From Sandaracinus amylolyticus (lineage in GTDB: Bacteria > Myxococcota_A > Polyangia > Polyangiales > Sandaracinaceae), in contig NZ_CP011125.1 of assembly GCF_000737325.1 (NCBI RefSeq), forward strand, positions 4,650,001 to 4,714,000: 64,000 nucleotides of DNA, given 5' to 3'. Positions 35,553 through 44,510 of this stretch are shown in pieces. Both the position numbers and the translations under genes were made by a program. Every line of letters starts with the position of its first letter. Position 1 is the stretch's first letter. The notes beneath the pieces are model-generated. The model saw only the letters and a list, made by a program, of their open reading frames with translations, searched no databases and was not told the origin of the DNA.

Positions 35553-36236
35553 TCACGCCGCGGGCGCGTCGGGCTCGTCGTCGTCGGCCTCGCTGCGCGG
35601 CGCGGTCACCTCGTCGAAGAACACGTCCTGGCGCTGGCGATCCCGCGGGAACAGCTCGCGCACGGCGCCCGCGACCGCCGCGTAGGTGTCGAGGAACGAC
35701 TCCTTCGCGTCGTCGCGCAGCGCGCGCGCGTCGGACGACGCGGCGAGCGCGTCGCGGCGGTTCAGCAGCGCGCGATCGTAGTCGGCGCGCACCGCCTCGA
35801 TGCGCGCGCGCTGCGCCTCGCGATCGCGCCACGCGGTCGCCGACGCGATGCGCCCCTCGAGCGTGCGCAGCGCCGCGACCTCGGTCGCGCCGACCGGCTT
35901 CACGATCGGCTGGATGCCCGCCGGGAACACCGCGCCGGCGGCGCCGGCCTCCTCGGCGATGCGCTTGACGCTGCGCACGACGGTGTCGGCGTGCAGGTCG
36001 ATCAGCTTCACCTCGACGCGCGGCGCGATCAGCGCGAGCACCGCGGCGTGGTAGGCGGCCTGGCGCGTCGTCAGCGCGTCGGTGGCCTCGGCGAGGGTGG
36101 CCGCGAGCGACTCGAGCCGCGCCGCGACGTCCGGCGTGGGCGCGAACAACGTCGCGTAGCGGCGCAGGGCGGACTGCGCGAACGTGCTCAGGGACACGCA
36201 GCGCTGCACGGGTGTGGAGCGAACGGGGATCTGCAT
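35553..36236 (-). CDS. Helical protein of unknown function
   Basis: 227 residues from ATG 36236, with AGGAGG at 36247-36252, ten bases upstream. Long alpha-helices predominate (ARLESLAATLAEATDALTTR, ALRTLEGRIASATAWRDREA), with a central loop IQPIVKPVGATEV and a Glu/Asp-rich end. No signal peptide or membrane segment. It lies immediately beside the degenerate 43-bp repeat array. I recognise no family. Confidence 0.68.
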   Translation of the reverse strand: MQIPVRSTPVQRCVSLSTFAQSALRRYATLFAPTPDVAARLESLAATLAEATDALTTRQAAYHAAVLALIAPRVEVKLIDLHADTVVRSVKRIAEEAGAAGAVFPAGIQPIVKPVGATEVAALRTLEGRIASATAWRDREAQRARIEAVRADYDRALLNRRDALAASSDARALRDDAKESFLDTYAAVAGAVRELFPRDRQRQDVFFDEVTAPRSEADDDEPDAPAA

Positions 36237-36300
36237 GACGGAGGGCCCTCCTTCCGGCCCGGCGTGATCGCGCACCAACCGAGCGCCCCGGTCAACTTCG

Positions 36301-36644
36301 CGCGGCGAAAAGGCCCTCCGTCGTCCGATCGTGGCCCCGGACGGGTGGCGGCAGCGGAAATCGGGTCTCGATCACGGCCCCGGACGCGTGTCCGGAGGGT
36401 CGATCGAGATCCGTGGAAGGCCCCCGCCGCGCGTCGCGAGGCGTGATCGGATCCTGTGGAGCGCTGCCGCCGGGCGTCCGGTCCCGTGCTCGGAACGCGA
36501 TCGCGGCGCCCGCCACGCGTCGAGGGGCGTGATCGAGCGGCGATCGCCCTCACCGCCGCGCGTCGGGGGCCACGATCGGGACGCGATCGCCGGTCGCGCC
36601 ACACGTCCGGGGCCGCCACGGAGATACGGCGCGCGGTCGCCCCG
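36301..36644. repeat. Degenerate 43-bp-period repeat array
   Basis: This fills most of the 417-bp gene-free gap. Units begin at 36301, 36344, 36387, 36430, 36473, 36516, 36559 and 36602, exactly 43 bp apart. Most open with a CGCGTC- or GCGTCC-like block, then GGGG, a GATCG near the middle and a second GATCG or CGATCGCC, with CCGC-rich ends. Individual units share only part of the sequence, so it is an old, diverged array. It differs in sequence from the 42-bp array at 10692-10985. Confidence 0.7.
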
Positions 36645-36653
36645 CGCGGCGGA

Positions 36654-38438
36654 TCACAGCCCCGGGAGGCGCGCGAAGCCGACGTCGGCGAGCTCGAGCA
36701 CCAGCAGGTCGCCGAGCTGGGGATCCCGCGCGGTCACGAGCACGCGCTCGCCCTCCGCGACGACCGTCGGCGGGCCGCAGAGCCCCTCGCCCACGCCGCC
36801 CGACGGCCCCGCCCAGCACGGCGCGGGCACCTCGGGCGCGCCGATCACGTCGCCGCGCACCCGCGCGACGCGGACCTGCGGGCGCTGCGCGTTGCCGGTC
36901 CACGCGACGAGCGTCGTGCCGCCGCCGTGCGCCGCGTCCATCTGGCTCGCGCCCTCGGCGACCACCTGCGGCTCGCCGCATCCCTCGGTCGTGCACGCCC
37001 AGCGCAGCACGCGACGGCGGCGATCGATCGCGAGCAGGTCCGCTCCCTCGTCGTGACAGGCGATGCGCACCGCGTCGTCCTCGCGCGACGCGCCGAGCAC
37101 CGGCTCGCGCAGCGCCTGGGTGATCGGCGCGAGCGCGCGCGCGCCGTCGAGCACGACGACGCCGTCGGGCATCGCGACCGCCGTCCACGCGCCGCATCGC
37201 GCGAGCGCGACCTGGCGCGGCGCGGGTCGTTCCTCGCCCTCGCCGGGCAGCGGGACCTCCATCGCGGGCTCGATCCCCGCGCCCGCGATCCACAGCGCGC
37301 CCGCATCGCGCCACGCGCGCACCACGCCGCCCGGCACGAGCAGCGCGTCGATCGCATCGTCGAGCGCGACGCGCTCGCTCGCGACGATCGGCGTCACCTG
37401 GTCCTCGCTCGCCGGCTCGGGCGCGTCGGGATCGAGCACGAAGCGGCGCATCTCGCGCCCTTCCCCGCCCTCCCCCACCGCGATGACGCGCACCACGCCG
37501 CCCGGCTCCACGCGCACCGCACGATCGATGCGTCCCGCGGGATGCGCCGCGACCCACCAGCGCGGCGTCGGCTCGCTCACGTCGCGCATGGGCGCGATGC
37601 CGAGGAGGCGCGCGGCGCAGTGCTGCGCGTCGGTCGCGCACGTCGTCTCGCTGGTGATCCAGAGCAGGAAGCCGCTCTCGGGACCGAGCGTGATCCCGCG
37701 GACCGCGGGGGGACGGCGGACCTGGGTGAAGTCGACGCGCCCGTCGCGCACCGCGGCCTCGGAGACGCTGCGACCGTCGCTGGTGATCGCCCGGAGGCCG
37801 CCGGGCTCGGGGCGCACCTGGGTGACGCCGCTCGCGGCGGTGCGCGTCGGGATGCGCGAGGGCGCGACGATGGTGGGATCGGCGTCGAGCGCGATCGCCG
37901 GCGCGTTCGGATCGACGGTGACGTCCGACGCGGTGAAGAGGTTCGCGAGCGCGGAGCGCAGCTGGGTGAGCGCGCGCAGCGGGCGCTCGGGCACCGCGCC
38001 GACGCCGCCCTCCTCGGTGCGCGCGCGCTGGAGCGCGACGAGCTCGGCCTCGGCCTGATCGATGGCGCGCCGCAGATCCTCCTCGGCCTGCTTGGGCGAG
38101 GGGAAGAGGAAGATGACGGGCTCGGGACGCATCGCGCGCAGCTCGGCGATGCAGGGCTCCGGCCACGACGCGTCGGCGCGGGCGACGCGCGCCGCGAACG
38201 CCTCGCGATCGCCGGGCGGCAGCGCGAGGCCGGGCTCGTCGACGGCGCGCCCGCCGTACATGCACTGCGCGAGCGCGGCGTAGTGCGCGCCGGCGTCGGT
38301 CGCGCGCAGCTTGCCGCGCACGTAGGGGATCCCGAGCAACATCAGCGCGAGCGTCGCGTTGAGGCCCGCCGCGATCCAACCGGGGCGTCGTCCCGGCCGG
38401 AACGCGCGGGCGACCTCTTCCTCACCGTCGTCGCTCAC
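36654..38438 (-). CDS. Membrane-anchored protein of unknown function with beta-propeller-like region
   Basis: 594 residues from a GTG. A transmembrane helix near 22-40 (AAGLNATLALMLLGIPY) is followed by a helical region (EDLRRAIDQAEAELVALQ). A long extracytoplasmic section has repeated short strands with VVVLDGARALAPITQALR, VRIACHDEGADLLAID and RVLRWACTTEGCGEP, like a degenerate beta-propeller, and several Cys. Its stop overlaps the edge of the 43-bp array. No family assigned. Confidence 0.68.
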   Translation of the reverse strand: MSDDGEEEVARAFRPGRRPGWIAAGLNATLALMLLGIPYVRGKLRATDAGAHYAALAQCMYGGRAVDEPGLALPPGDREAFAARVARADASWPEPCIAELRAMRPEPVIFLFPSPKQAEEDLRRAIDQAEAELVALQRARTEEGGVGAVPERPLRALTQLRSALANLFTASDVTVDPNAPAIALDADPTIVAPSRIPTRTAASGVTQVRPEPGGLRAITSDGRSVSEAAVRDGRVDFTQVRRPPAVRGITLGPESGFLLWITSETTCATDAQHCAARLLGIAPMRDVSEPTPRWWVAAHPAGRIDRAVRVEPGGVVRVIAVGEGGEGREMRRFVLDPDAPEPASEDQVTPIVASERVALDDAIDALLVPGGVVRAWRDAGALWIAGAGIEPAMEVPLPGEGEERPAPRQVALARCGAWTAVAMPDGVVVLDGARALAPITQALREPVLGASREDDAVRIACHDEGADLLAIDRRRRVLRWACTTEGCGEPQVVAEGASQMDAAHGGGTTLVAWTGNAQRPQVRVARVRGDVIGAPEVPAPCWAGPSGGVGEGLCGPPTVVAEGERVLVTARDPQLGDLLVLELADVGFARLPGL

Positions 38439-38600
38439 ACGCCTCCATCGCCCGGGTCCATCTCGCCCGAGGGGAACTTCCGGACAGCGTCACGCGTCTC
38501 CAGGTTCCGCTCTCCCGCTCCGGACCGAGCCGTTCCAATTCGCGAGCGCGCCCCGGGCTCCGCACCCACTGTCACGAAGCCTCCCCGGAAATCCAGCAGC

Positions 38601-38630
38601 TTGGCCGCGCTCGGGCGCGACACCTATACT
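38601..38630 (+). promoter_or_regulatory. Candidate sigma-70-type promoter of the S41 protease gene
   Basis: -35 TTGGCC at 38601-38606 and -10 TATACT at 38625-38630, spacer 18 bp. It lies 47 bases before the ATG of the protease gene in an otherwise GC-rich region where such a -10 is rare. Confidence 0.5.
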
Positions 38631-38677
38631 CCAAACCCACGCTTCGAGCCGGAGCGCGAGTCCGAGACGACAACCGA

Positions 38678-41600
38678 ATGAACGACCAGCGCAAGCCCCT
38701 GTGGCAGTCCCCTCAGGCACGAGCACGACTGGCGGGGGCGAGCCTCGCGGCCCTGGCGATCGGCGCCGCGGTCGGGCTCACCTACGTCTGGCCGCATCGC
38801 AACGGGCTCGATCTCGACATCGACAGCTCGGCGCGCGCCCAGGAGGTGCGCAGCCGCGAGCCCTACGACCTCACCCAGCTGACGGTCATGAACCGGGTGA
38901 TCCTCCAGGTGAAGGATCATTACGTCGACCCGGAGCGCGTGAGCCCGCAGCGGATGCTGCTCGGGGGCCTGAACGCGGTGCAGCAGACGGTCGCCCCGGT
39001 GCTCGTGCACTACGAGGACGGCGGGAACGAGGTCGGGGTCACGGTGTACGGCGCGTCGCGCAATTTCCGCGTCGACGACGTCACGAGCCCGTGGGCGCTC
39101 AGCTACCGCTGGCGCGAGATCTTCGGGTTCCTGCAGGCGAACCTGCGCGACGAGGACGTCGAGCTCCGCGACATCGAGTATGCCGCGATCAACGGCATGC
39201 TCCGCACGCTCGACCCGCACTCGGTGCTGCTCGATCCCGAGACGTACACCGAGATGCAGATGAGCACGCGAGGCGAGTTCGGCGGCCTCGGCATCGTCAT
39301 CTCGATCCGCGACGGACAGCTCACGATCATCCGTCCGATGCCCGAGACGCCCGCGTCGCGCGCGGGGCTGAACCGCATGGACCGCATCGTGCGCATCGGC
39401 GAGGAGAGCACGCTGAACATGCCGCTCGAGGACGCGGTGTCGCGCCTGCGCGGCCCGCCGGGCTCGAACGTGCAGGTGTGGGTGACGCGCGAGGGACAGG
39501 GCGGCTGGAGCACGCCGCGCCCGTTCACGCTGACGCGCGCGGTGATCCACATCGAGTCGGTCGAGTCGCGGATGCTCGAGGGGAACATCGGGTACATCTC
39601 GATCAACTCGTTCCAGGGCAACACGTTCGAGGACATGACGCGCGCGCTGGCGCAGCTGCACGCGCAGGGGATGCGCGGCCTGGTGCTCGACCTGCGCGAC
39701 GATCCGGGCGGTCTGCTCGATCAGGCGGTGCGCGTCGCGGACGCGTTCCTCGACAACGGGATCATCGTCACGACGAGCTCGAGCGATCCGTCGCAGCGCG
39801 ACGAGCGCAGCGCGCGTCGTGAGGGCACCGAGCCCGAGTACCCGATGATCGTGCTGGTCAACGGCGGCTCGGCGAGCGCGAGCGAGATCGTCGCGGGCGC
39901 GCTGAAGAACCACGATCGCGCGCTGGTCGTCGGACAGCGGACGTTCGGCAAGGGCAGCGTGCAGGTCCTCTACAACTACGACGACGGCTCGGCGCTCAAG
40001 CTGACCATCGCGCAGTACCTCACGCCGGGCGACGTCTCGATCCAGGGCGTCGGCATCGTGCCCGACATCGCGATCGATCCGATGACGGTCGACCGCACCG
40101 ATCTCGATCTCGAGGTCGACCAGGGCTACGTGCGCGAGGCGGACCTCGACCAGCACCTGACGAACACGAGCGCGCGCGACGGCGAGGAGTCGGCCGTGGT
40201 GATGCGCTACTACCTGCCGGTCGAGACGCGCGAGCGTCTGCGCGAAGCGCGCCCCGAGGACCAGGAGGAGAACGAGCAGGAGGACGAGTTCCTGCTCCGC
40301 TTCGCGCGCGAGGTGCTGGTGCACTCGACGCGTGAAGGCGCGCCCCGCCGCGGCAACCGCCGCCAGATGATCGAGGACGCGACGCCGGTGATCGAGCGCC
40401 TGCGCGGGCAGGAGCTGTCGACCGCGGCGCGCGAGCTCGAGCGCCTGGGCGTGAACTGGGACGAGGGCACGGATCAGGGCGCGAGCCCGGTCCAGGTCGA
40501 GGTCACGACCAACGCGCCGGAGAACCGCATCACGGCGGGCGAGAACCTCGAGCTGCGCGTGCGCGTGACCAACACCGGCAGCGCGCCGCTGTACCGCCTG
40601 CGCGCGCAGACCCGCAGCGACTTCGCGCTGTTCAACCACCGCGAGCTGGTCTTCGGTCGCCTCGATCCGGGCCAGACGCGCGAGTGGTCGACGACGCTCG
40701 GCATCTGCACGACCGAGAACGAGCGCCGCACCTGCGTGGTGCCGCGCGAGGTTCCGGATCGCGCGGACGGCATCCGCGTGGAGTTCTCGGAAGCGCACGG
40801 CCACGCGCCGCCGAGCACCGAGATCCGCACGCAGATCCGCGCGCTGCCGCGCCCGCAGTTCGCGTATCAGGTGCAGGTCGCGGACGACGTGCGCGGCAAC
40901 GGCGACGGCCTGGTGCAGCGCGGCGAGACGGCGAGCGTGTACCTCCGCGTGCGCAACACCGGTCAGGGCCGCACCTACGAGACCCAGGCGAACCTGCAGA
41001 GCCGCGCCGGTCAGGGCGTGCTGCTCCACGCGGGACGCTTCGAGCTCGAGAGCATCCCGCCGGGCGAGGAGCGCCTCATCCACTTCACGTTCGAGGTGCT
41101 GCCCGACTTCGAGCGCGACAGCGTTCGGCTCGAGGCGCGCGTCGCGGACGTGAGCCTGCGCGAGCTGATGGTCGAGCGCGTCGACGTGCCGATCGCGCCG
41201 AGCGGCGCGGCGCCGACGCCGCGTCGCGGTCGCGTGACGCTGCGCGACGGTGCGGCGGTGCGCGAGCGTCCGGCGGCGGACTCGCAGACGCTGGCGCGCG
41301 TCGAAGGCGGCGCGGCGTCGCTGCCGGCGCAGGCGGAGCTCTCGGGCTTCGTGCGCGTCGATCTCGGCGAGGGGCGCCCCGGCTGGGTCGCGTCGTCGGA
41401 CGTGACGACCGATCGCGCGGCGTCGGGCGCGCGCGTGACGCCGCTGATGGACCACATGCCGCCGCGCATCGACGTCGAGGGTGTCGCGGGCATGCTCACG
41501 ACCACCGCGGACCGCGTGCCGATCCGCGCGATCGTGCGCGACGATCTGCAGGTGCGTGACGCCTACGTCTTCGTGGGCACGCGCAAGGTCTTCTACGTCT

Positions 41601-41827
41601 CGAACCGCGACGCGACCGACCCGCGCGAGGTGCGCTTCGACACCGAGGTGCCGCTGCGTCCGGGCGTGAACGTCGTGATCGTCGTGGCGCGCGAGAACGA
41701 CGAGGTGCTGTCGCGGCGGACGTTCATCGTGCGGCGCGACGCGCCGGACGGGACGCTCATGGAGACGCCGCGCACGGGCGACGACTGGTTCCACCTCGGC
41801 ATCGAGGGCGAGGAAGGCGAGGAGTAG
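38678..41827 (+). CDS. S41 carboxy-terminal processing protease with CARDB-like and SH3-like tail
   Basis: 1,049 residues, more than double the usual Ctp length. A signal anchor lies at about 19-36, then a PDZ domain at about 205-290 (GLGIVISIRDGQLTIIRP), then the S41 catalytic domain with the Ser/Lys dyad S400 (GSASASE) and K425 (FGKGSVQ), 25 residues apart as in plant D1 protease. The extra C-terminal half holds two tandem beta-sandwich repeats (ENLELRVRVTNTGSAP and ETASVYLRVRNTGQG), an SH3-like piece (VRERPAADSQTLARVEGG, GWVASSDV) and a final strand region. It processes C-termini in the periplasm; the tail probably docks on cell-wall or protein partners. Confidence 0.88.
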   Translation: MNDQRKPLWQSPQARARLAGASLAALAIGAAVGLTYVWPHRNGLDLDIDSSARAQEVRSREPYDLTQLTVMNRVILQVKDHYVDPERVSPQRMLLGGLNAVQQTVAPVLVHYEDGGNEVGVTVYGASRNFRVDDVTSPWALSYRWREIFGFLQANLRDEDVELRDIEYAAINGMLRTLDPHSVLLDPETYTEMQMSTRGEFGGLGIVISIRDGQLTIIRPMPETPASRAGLNRMDRIVRIGEESTLNMPLEDAVSRLRGPPGSNVQVWVTREGQGGWSTPRPFTLTRAVIHIESVESRMLEGNIGYISINSFQGNTFEDMTRALAQLHAQGMRGLVLDLRDDPGGLLDQAVRVADAFLDNGIIVTTSSSDPSQRDERSARREGTEPEYPMIVLVNGGSASASEIVAGALKNHDRALVVGQRTFGKGSVQVLYNYDDGSALKLTIAQYLTPGDVSIQGVGIVPDIAIDPMTVDRTDLDLEVDQGYVREADLDQHLTNTSARDGEESAVVMRYYLPVETRERLREARPEDQEENEQEDEFLLRFAREVLVHSTREGAPRRGNRRQMIEDATPVIERLRGQELSTAARELERLGVNWDEGTDQGASPVQVEVTTNAPENRITAGENLELRVRVTNTGSAPLYRLRAQTRSDFALFNHRELVFGRLDPGQTREWSTTLGICTTENERRTCVVPREVPDRADGIRVEFSEAHGHAPPSTEIRTQIRALPRPQFAYQVQVADDVRGNGDGLVQRGETASVYLRVRNTGQGRTYETQANLQSRAGQGVLLHAGRFELESIPPGEERLIHFTFEVLPDFERDSVRLEARVADVSLRELMVERVDVPIAPSGAAPTPRRGRVTLRDGAAVRERPAADSQTLARVEGGAASLPAQAELSGFVRVDLGEGRPGWVASSDVTTDRAASGARVTPLMDHMPPRIDVEGVAGMLTTTADRVPIRAIVRDDLQVRDAYVFVGTRKVFYVSNRDATDPREVRFDTEVPLRPGVNVVIVVARENDEVLSRRTFIVRRDAPDGTLMETPRTGDDWFHLGIEGEEGEE

Positions 41828-41863
41828 CGCCCTCCCCCGCCGACCGTTCGGTCACCCTTCAGG

Positions 41864-41895
41864 AGGCCGGAGCATCCGAGAGGGCGCTCCGGCCT
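41864..41895 (+). terminator. Terminator of the S41 protease gene
   Basis: Perfect 10-bp inverted repeat AGGCCGGAGC/GCTCCGGCCT with a twelve-base loop, followed by TCTCGCG, beginning 37 bp after the stop codon. Confidence 0.65.
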
Positions 41896-42031
41896 TCTCG
41901 CGTCCGTCCAGATCCGGGCCTAGATCGCGATGGCGGGGCCCCGATCGGCAGGGGCCTCACCGCTCCCGGACGTTTTCTCGGAGTTTCATTCGCCCTCATA
42001 CGATTTGGCACGGCGCGCGCTGCACACGTTC

Positions 42032-42060
42032 TTTACACCCTGTTTCAAGAGTGGTATGCG
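42032..42060 (+). promoter_or_regulatory. Candidate promoter of the H1-like gene
   Basis: -35 TTTACA at 42032-42037 and -10 TATGCG at 42055-42060 with a 17-bp spacer, inside an AT-rich island (41984-42060) that stands out from its surroundings. The transcript would have a leader of about 48 bases ending in a strong GGAGGGGGAGG ribosome site at 42098-42108. Confidence 0.5.
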
Positions 42061-42114
42061 CGTCACGGGAGCACCCGGACTCCAGGGCCCACGCCGAGGA
42101 GGGGGAGGCGGCAG

Positions 42115-42891
42115 GTGGTGACGAGCGCGAAGAAGAGCACCGCAGCAGCGAAGAGCGCCGCGAGCAAGCCCGGTCGGGCGCCCGCAGCACCGGCGAAGAA
42201 GTCCGTCTCGAGCAAGGCGCCCGCAGAGAAGCCCGCGAAGAGCGTGAAGGCTGCGCCCAAGACCGCGGCGAAGCCGGCGGCGCCCGCCCCGGCCGCGAAG
42301 AAGGCGACGCCCCTGCCGAAGCAGCCGGCCAAGACAATGGCCAAGCCCGAAAAGGTCGCCAAGCCCGAGAAGGCGGAGAAGGCCGAGAAGGTCGTCGCCG
42401 CCGACAAGGCTGCCGGCAGCGAGCCCCCGCCTCCGCCTGCGCCCGCCGCGGGCCTCGCGAAGCCCACCGCGCCGCGCCTCACGGTGCGCACGCCCGTCGG
42501 GGCGGACGAGCTCAAGCAGAAGATCGGCGCGCTCGCGACGGCGACGGCGAACATCCGCAACCTCAAGCGCTCGCTGCAGCGCAGCTTCTACGACATCGGC
42601 CTGATCCTGAAGGACATCGACGAGCGGAAGCTCTACGAGGTCAAGGGTTACGGCTCGTTCGAGGCGTTCCTCGAGCGCGAGATCGATCTCGGGAAGCAGC
42701 TCGGGCTTCGCCTCGCTCGCGCGGTGCAGGTCTTCCAGCGCGAGGCGGCCACGCAGGCGGGCCTCGACCGCGTGTCGGCGGCGATCGCCGTGTTCGACGG
42801 CGAGGTGGATCCCTCGCTCGCGCCGCCGCCCGGCACCGCACCCACCTCGAGCGGCGGCGCGCGGTCGCCGATCCCGTTCCACAAGCTGTGA
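42115..42891 (+). CDS. Histone-H1-like Lys/Ala/Pro-rich protein with conserved C-terminal domain
   Basis: 258 residues. Residues 1-120 are a Lys/Ala/Pro tail without hydrophobic residues (AKKSTAAAKS, KPEKVAKPEKAEKAEK), like the H1-type tails of some bacterial nucleoid proteins. Residues 125-215 form a helical domain (LKRSLQRSFYDIGLILKDI, GYGSFEAFLEREIDLGKQ, LARAVQVFQREAATQ). The -GYxSFEAFLERE- part resembles helix-turn-helix segments of phage and plasmid regulators, an inference only. A Pro-rich end follows. GTG at 42115 or 42118; the strong ribosome site and promoter suggest high expression. DNA binding or compaction is the likely role. Confidence 0.75.
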   Translation: MVTSAKKSTAAAKSAASKPGRAPAAPAKKSVSSKAPAEKPAKSVKAAPKTAAKPAAPAPAAKKATPLPKQPAKTMAKPEKVAKPEKAEKAEKVVAADKAAGSEPPPPPAPAAGLAKPTAPRLTVRTPVGADELKQKIGALATATANIRNLKRSLQRSFYDIGLILKDIDERKLYEVKGYGSFEAFLEREIDLGKQLGLRLARAVQVFQREAATQAGLDRVSAAIAVFDGEVDPSLAPPPGTAPTSSGGARSPIPFHKL

Positions 42892-43022
42892 GCGCCGGTC
42901 CGGACCCAGCGAGCGCGGTCTTCTCGGGCCGCGCTCGCGCCACGGTCGCCATCATCACCGTGCGCCCGGTGGGGATCGCGCTGTTCCCGGTGGGTATCGA
43001 CACGCGCCCGCAGGGGCGCTAG
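42888..43022 (+). CDS. Possible 44-residue ORF between two genes
   Basis: A GTG overlaps the stop of the H1-like gene (GTGA) and the frame runs to a TAG 12 bp before the CorC-like gene. The product would have the repeated patch RPVGIALFPVGI and no recognisable domain. Overlapping stop/start is a usual sign of a real gene here, but the length and composition do not support it strongly. Confidence 0.25.
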   Translation: MSAGPDPASAVFSGRARATVAIITVRPVGIALFPVGIDTRPQGR

Positions 43023-43034
43023 TCCGGGGGGGCC

Positions 43035-44411
43035 GTGCTCGCGCTGCTCGCCGCGCTCCTGTGCGTGCTCGCCAACGCGTTCTTCGTGGCGGCGGAGTTC
43101 GCGCTCGCGAAGGTGCGTCCCACCGCGCTGCAGGCGCTCGCCAACGAGGGCGATCCCTCCGCCGCGCGCGCCTACGCGATCACCCAGCGCCTCGACGCCT
43201 ACCTGAGCGCGACGCAGCTCGGGATCACGCTCGCGTCGCTCGGCCTCGGATGGCTGGGTGAGCCCGCGATGGAGCGCCTGCTCGCGCCGCCGCTCCACGC
43301 GCTCGGCGTGGACGAGCAGACCGCGTCGGGCGTCGCCGTCACCGCCGGGTTCATGATCATCTCGGCGCTGCACATCGTGGTCGGCGAGCTCGTCCCGAAG
43401 TCGCTCGCCATCCAGCGCCCCGAGGACGTCGCGCGGCACAGCTCGCTGCTGATGCGCGCGTTCTTCTACGCGTCGTACCCCGCGCTCTGGGTGCTCAACG
43501 GCACGTCGAACCTCGTGCTGCGCCTCATGGGCCTGCCCGCGCCGCAGCACGCCGAGGGCAAGCTCTCGCTCGAAGAGCTGCGCCTCGTCATCCAGGCCTC
43601 GTTCGACGAGCTCGAGGGCAAGAAGCGCGACCTGCTCGAGCGCGTGCTGCGCGCGACCGATCGCCCGGTGCGCGCGATCATGGTGCCGCGCGTCGACATG
43701 GAGGTGCTCTCCGTCGGCGACGGCTACGACAAGTGGATGGCGAAGGTCCGCCGCTTCGGGTTCAGCCGGTATCCGGTGAGCCAGGACGGCGATCCCGATC
43801 ACGTCATCGGCTACGTGTACGTGAAGGATCTGCTGATGGCGGGCGGGCGCGAGCGTCCGCCGAGCATCGCGAGCCTGAAGCGCGACATCCTGATCGTCCC
43901 CGAGGGTCAGACCGTCGGCGAGGTGCTCGAGCAGTTCCAGCGCACGAAGATCCCGATCGCGCTGGTCGTCGACGAGTACGGCGGCACCGCGGGCCTCGTG
44001 ACGCTCGAGGACGTCGTGACCGAGATCGTCGGCGATCTGCAGGACGAGATCACGATGGGGATCGCGACGCGCATCCATCCCGCGAAGGACGGAACGCTGA
44101 TCGTCGACGGGACCGTTCCGATCGACGAGCTCGAGCTCACGGATCAGCGCATCCCGGAGATCGAGGGCGGCGACACGGTGAGCGGCTACGTCGTCGCGAG
44201 CCTCGGCCGTCTCGCGAGCCCCGGTGACGTGATCGATCTCGGTCGCTGGGAGATGATCGTCGAGGACGTCCGCGCCCGGCGCGTGCACCGCGTGCGGTTG
44301 CGCCGGAAGCCGGAGCCGTCGGGCGCGGAGCGCGAGAGCGATCGCCCGAGCCAGCCCTCGTCGATCCCGCCGCCGCCGAAGGATCGCCCGGAAGACGACG
44401 ACGGGGCGTGA
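43035..44411 (+). CDS. CorC/HlyC-type membrane protein with CBS pair (hemolysin family)
   Basis: 458 residues. An N-terminal DUF21/CNNM membrane domain has helices at about 1-20 (LALLAALLCVLANAFFVAAEF) and around 55-150 (AVTAGFMIISALHIVVGELVPKS). Two CBS domains follow (VRAIMVPRVDMEVLSV, RFGFSRYPVSQDGDPDHVIG; ILIVPEGQTVGEVLEQF, VVDEYGGTAGLVTLED). A CorC_HlyC transporter-associated domain (VDGTVPIDELELTDQRIPEI) and a Pro/Asp-rich tail complete it. The family is implicated in magnesium or cobalt handling; hemolysis is a misnomer. GTG start with a GGGGGG stretch just upstream. Confidence 0.9.
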   Translation: MLALLAALLCVLANAFFVAAEFALAKVRPTALQALANEGDPSAARAYAITQRLDAYLSATQLGITLASLGLGWLGEPAMERLLAPPLHALGVDEQTASGVAVTAGFMIISALHIVVGELVPKSLAIQRPEDVARHSSLLMRAFFYASYPALWVLNGTSNLVLRLMGLPAPQHAEGKLSLEELRLVIQASFDELEGKKRDLLERVLRATDRPVRAIMVPRVDMEVLSVGDGYDKWMAKVRRFGFSRYPVSQDGDPDHVIGYVYVKDLLMAGGRERPPSIASLKRDILIVPEGQTVGEVLEQFQRTKIPIALVVDEYGGTAGLVTLEDVVTEIVGDLQDEITMGIATRIHPAKDGTLIVDGTVPIDELELTDQRIPEIEGGDTVSGYVVASLGRLASPGDVIDLGRWEMIVEDVRARRVHRVRLRRKPEPSGAERESDRPSQPSSIPPPPKDRPEDDDGA

Positions 44412-44425
44412 CGCCAGCGGGAGTG

Positions 44426-44492
44426 CTCGCTGCCGGCGGGCCCGGCCGGGAGCGTGCGGCGCACGCGTACGGAAGGGCGCGTCGGCAGCGAG
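44426..44492. terminator. Long-range inverted repeat between convergent genes
   Basis: CTCGCTGCCG at 44426-44435 pairs with CGGCAGCGAG at 44483-44492 across 47 bases that contain a smaller stem. It fills the gap between the CorC-like gene and the convergent dCTP deaminase gene. A bidirectional terminator is likely, but the large loop makes it uncertain. Confidence 0.4.
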
Positions 44493-44510
44493 CCGATCTT
44501 GATCCCTGTC

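Noticed and set aside
42006-42024. Sigma-54 promoter (TGGCACG -24 element)
   Set aside because: The -24 element fits, but at the correct distance the -12 element is GCGC instead of TTGC. The sigma-70-like pair at 42032-42060 is better.
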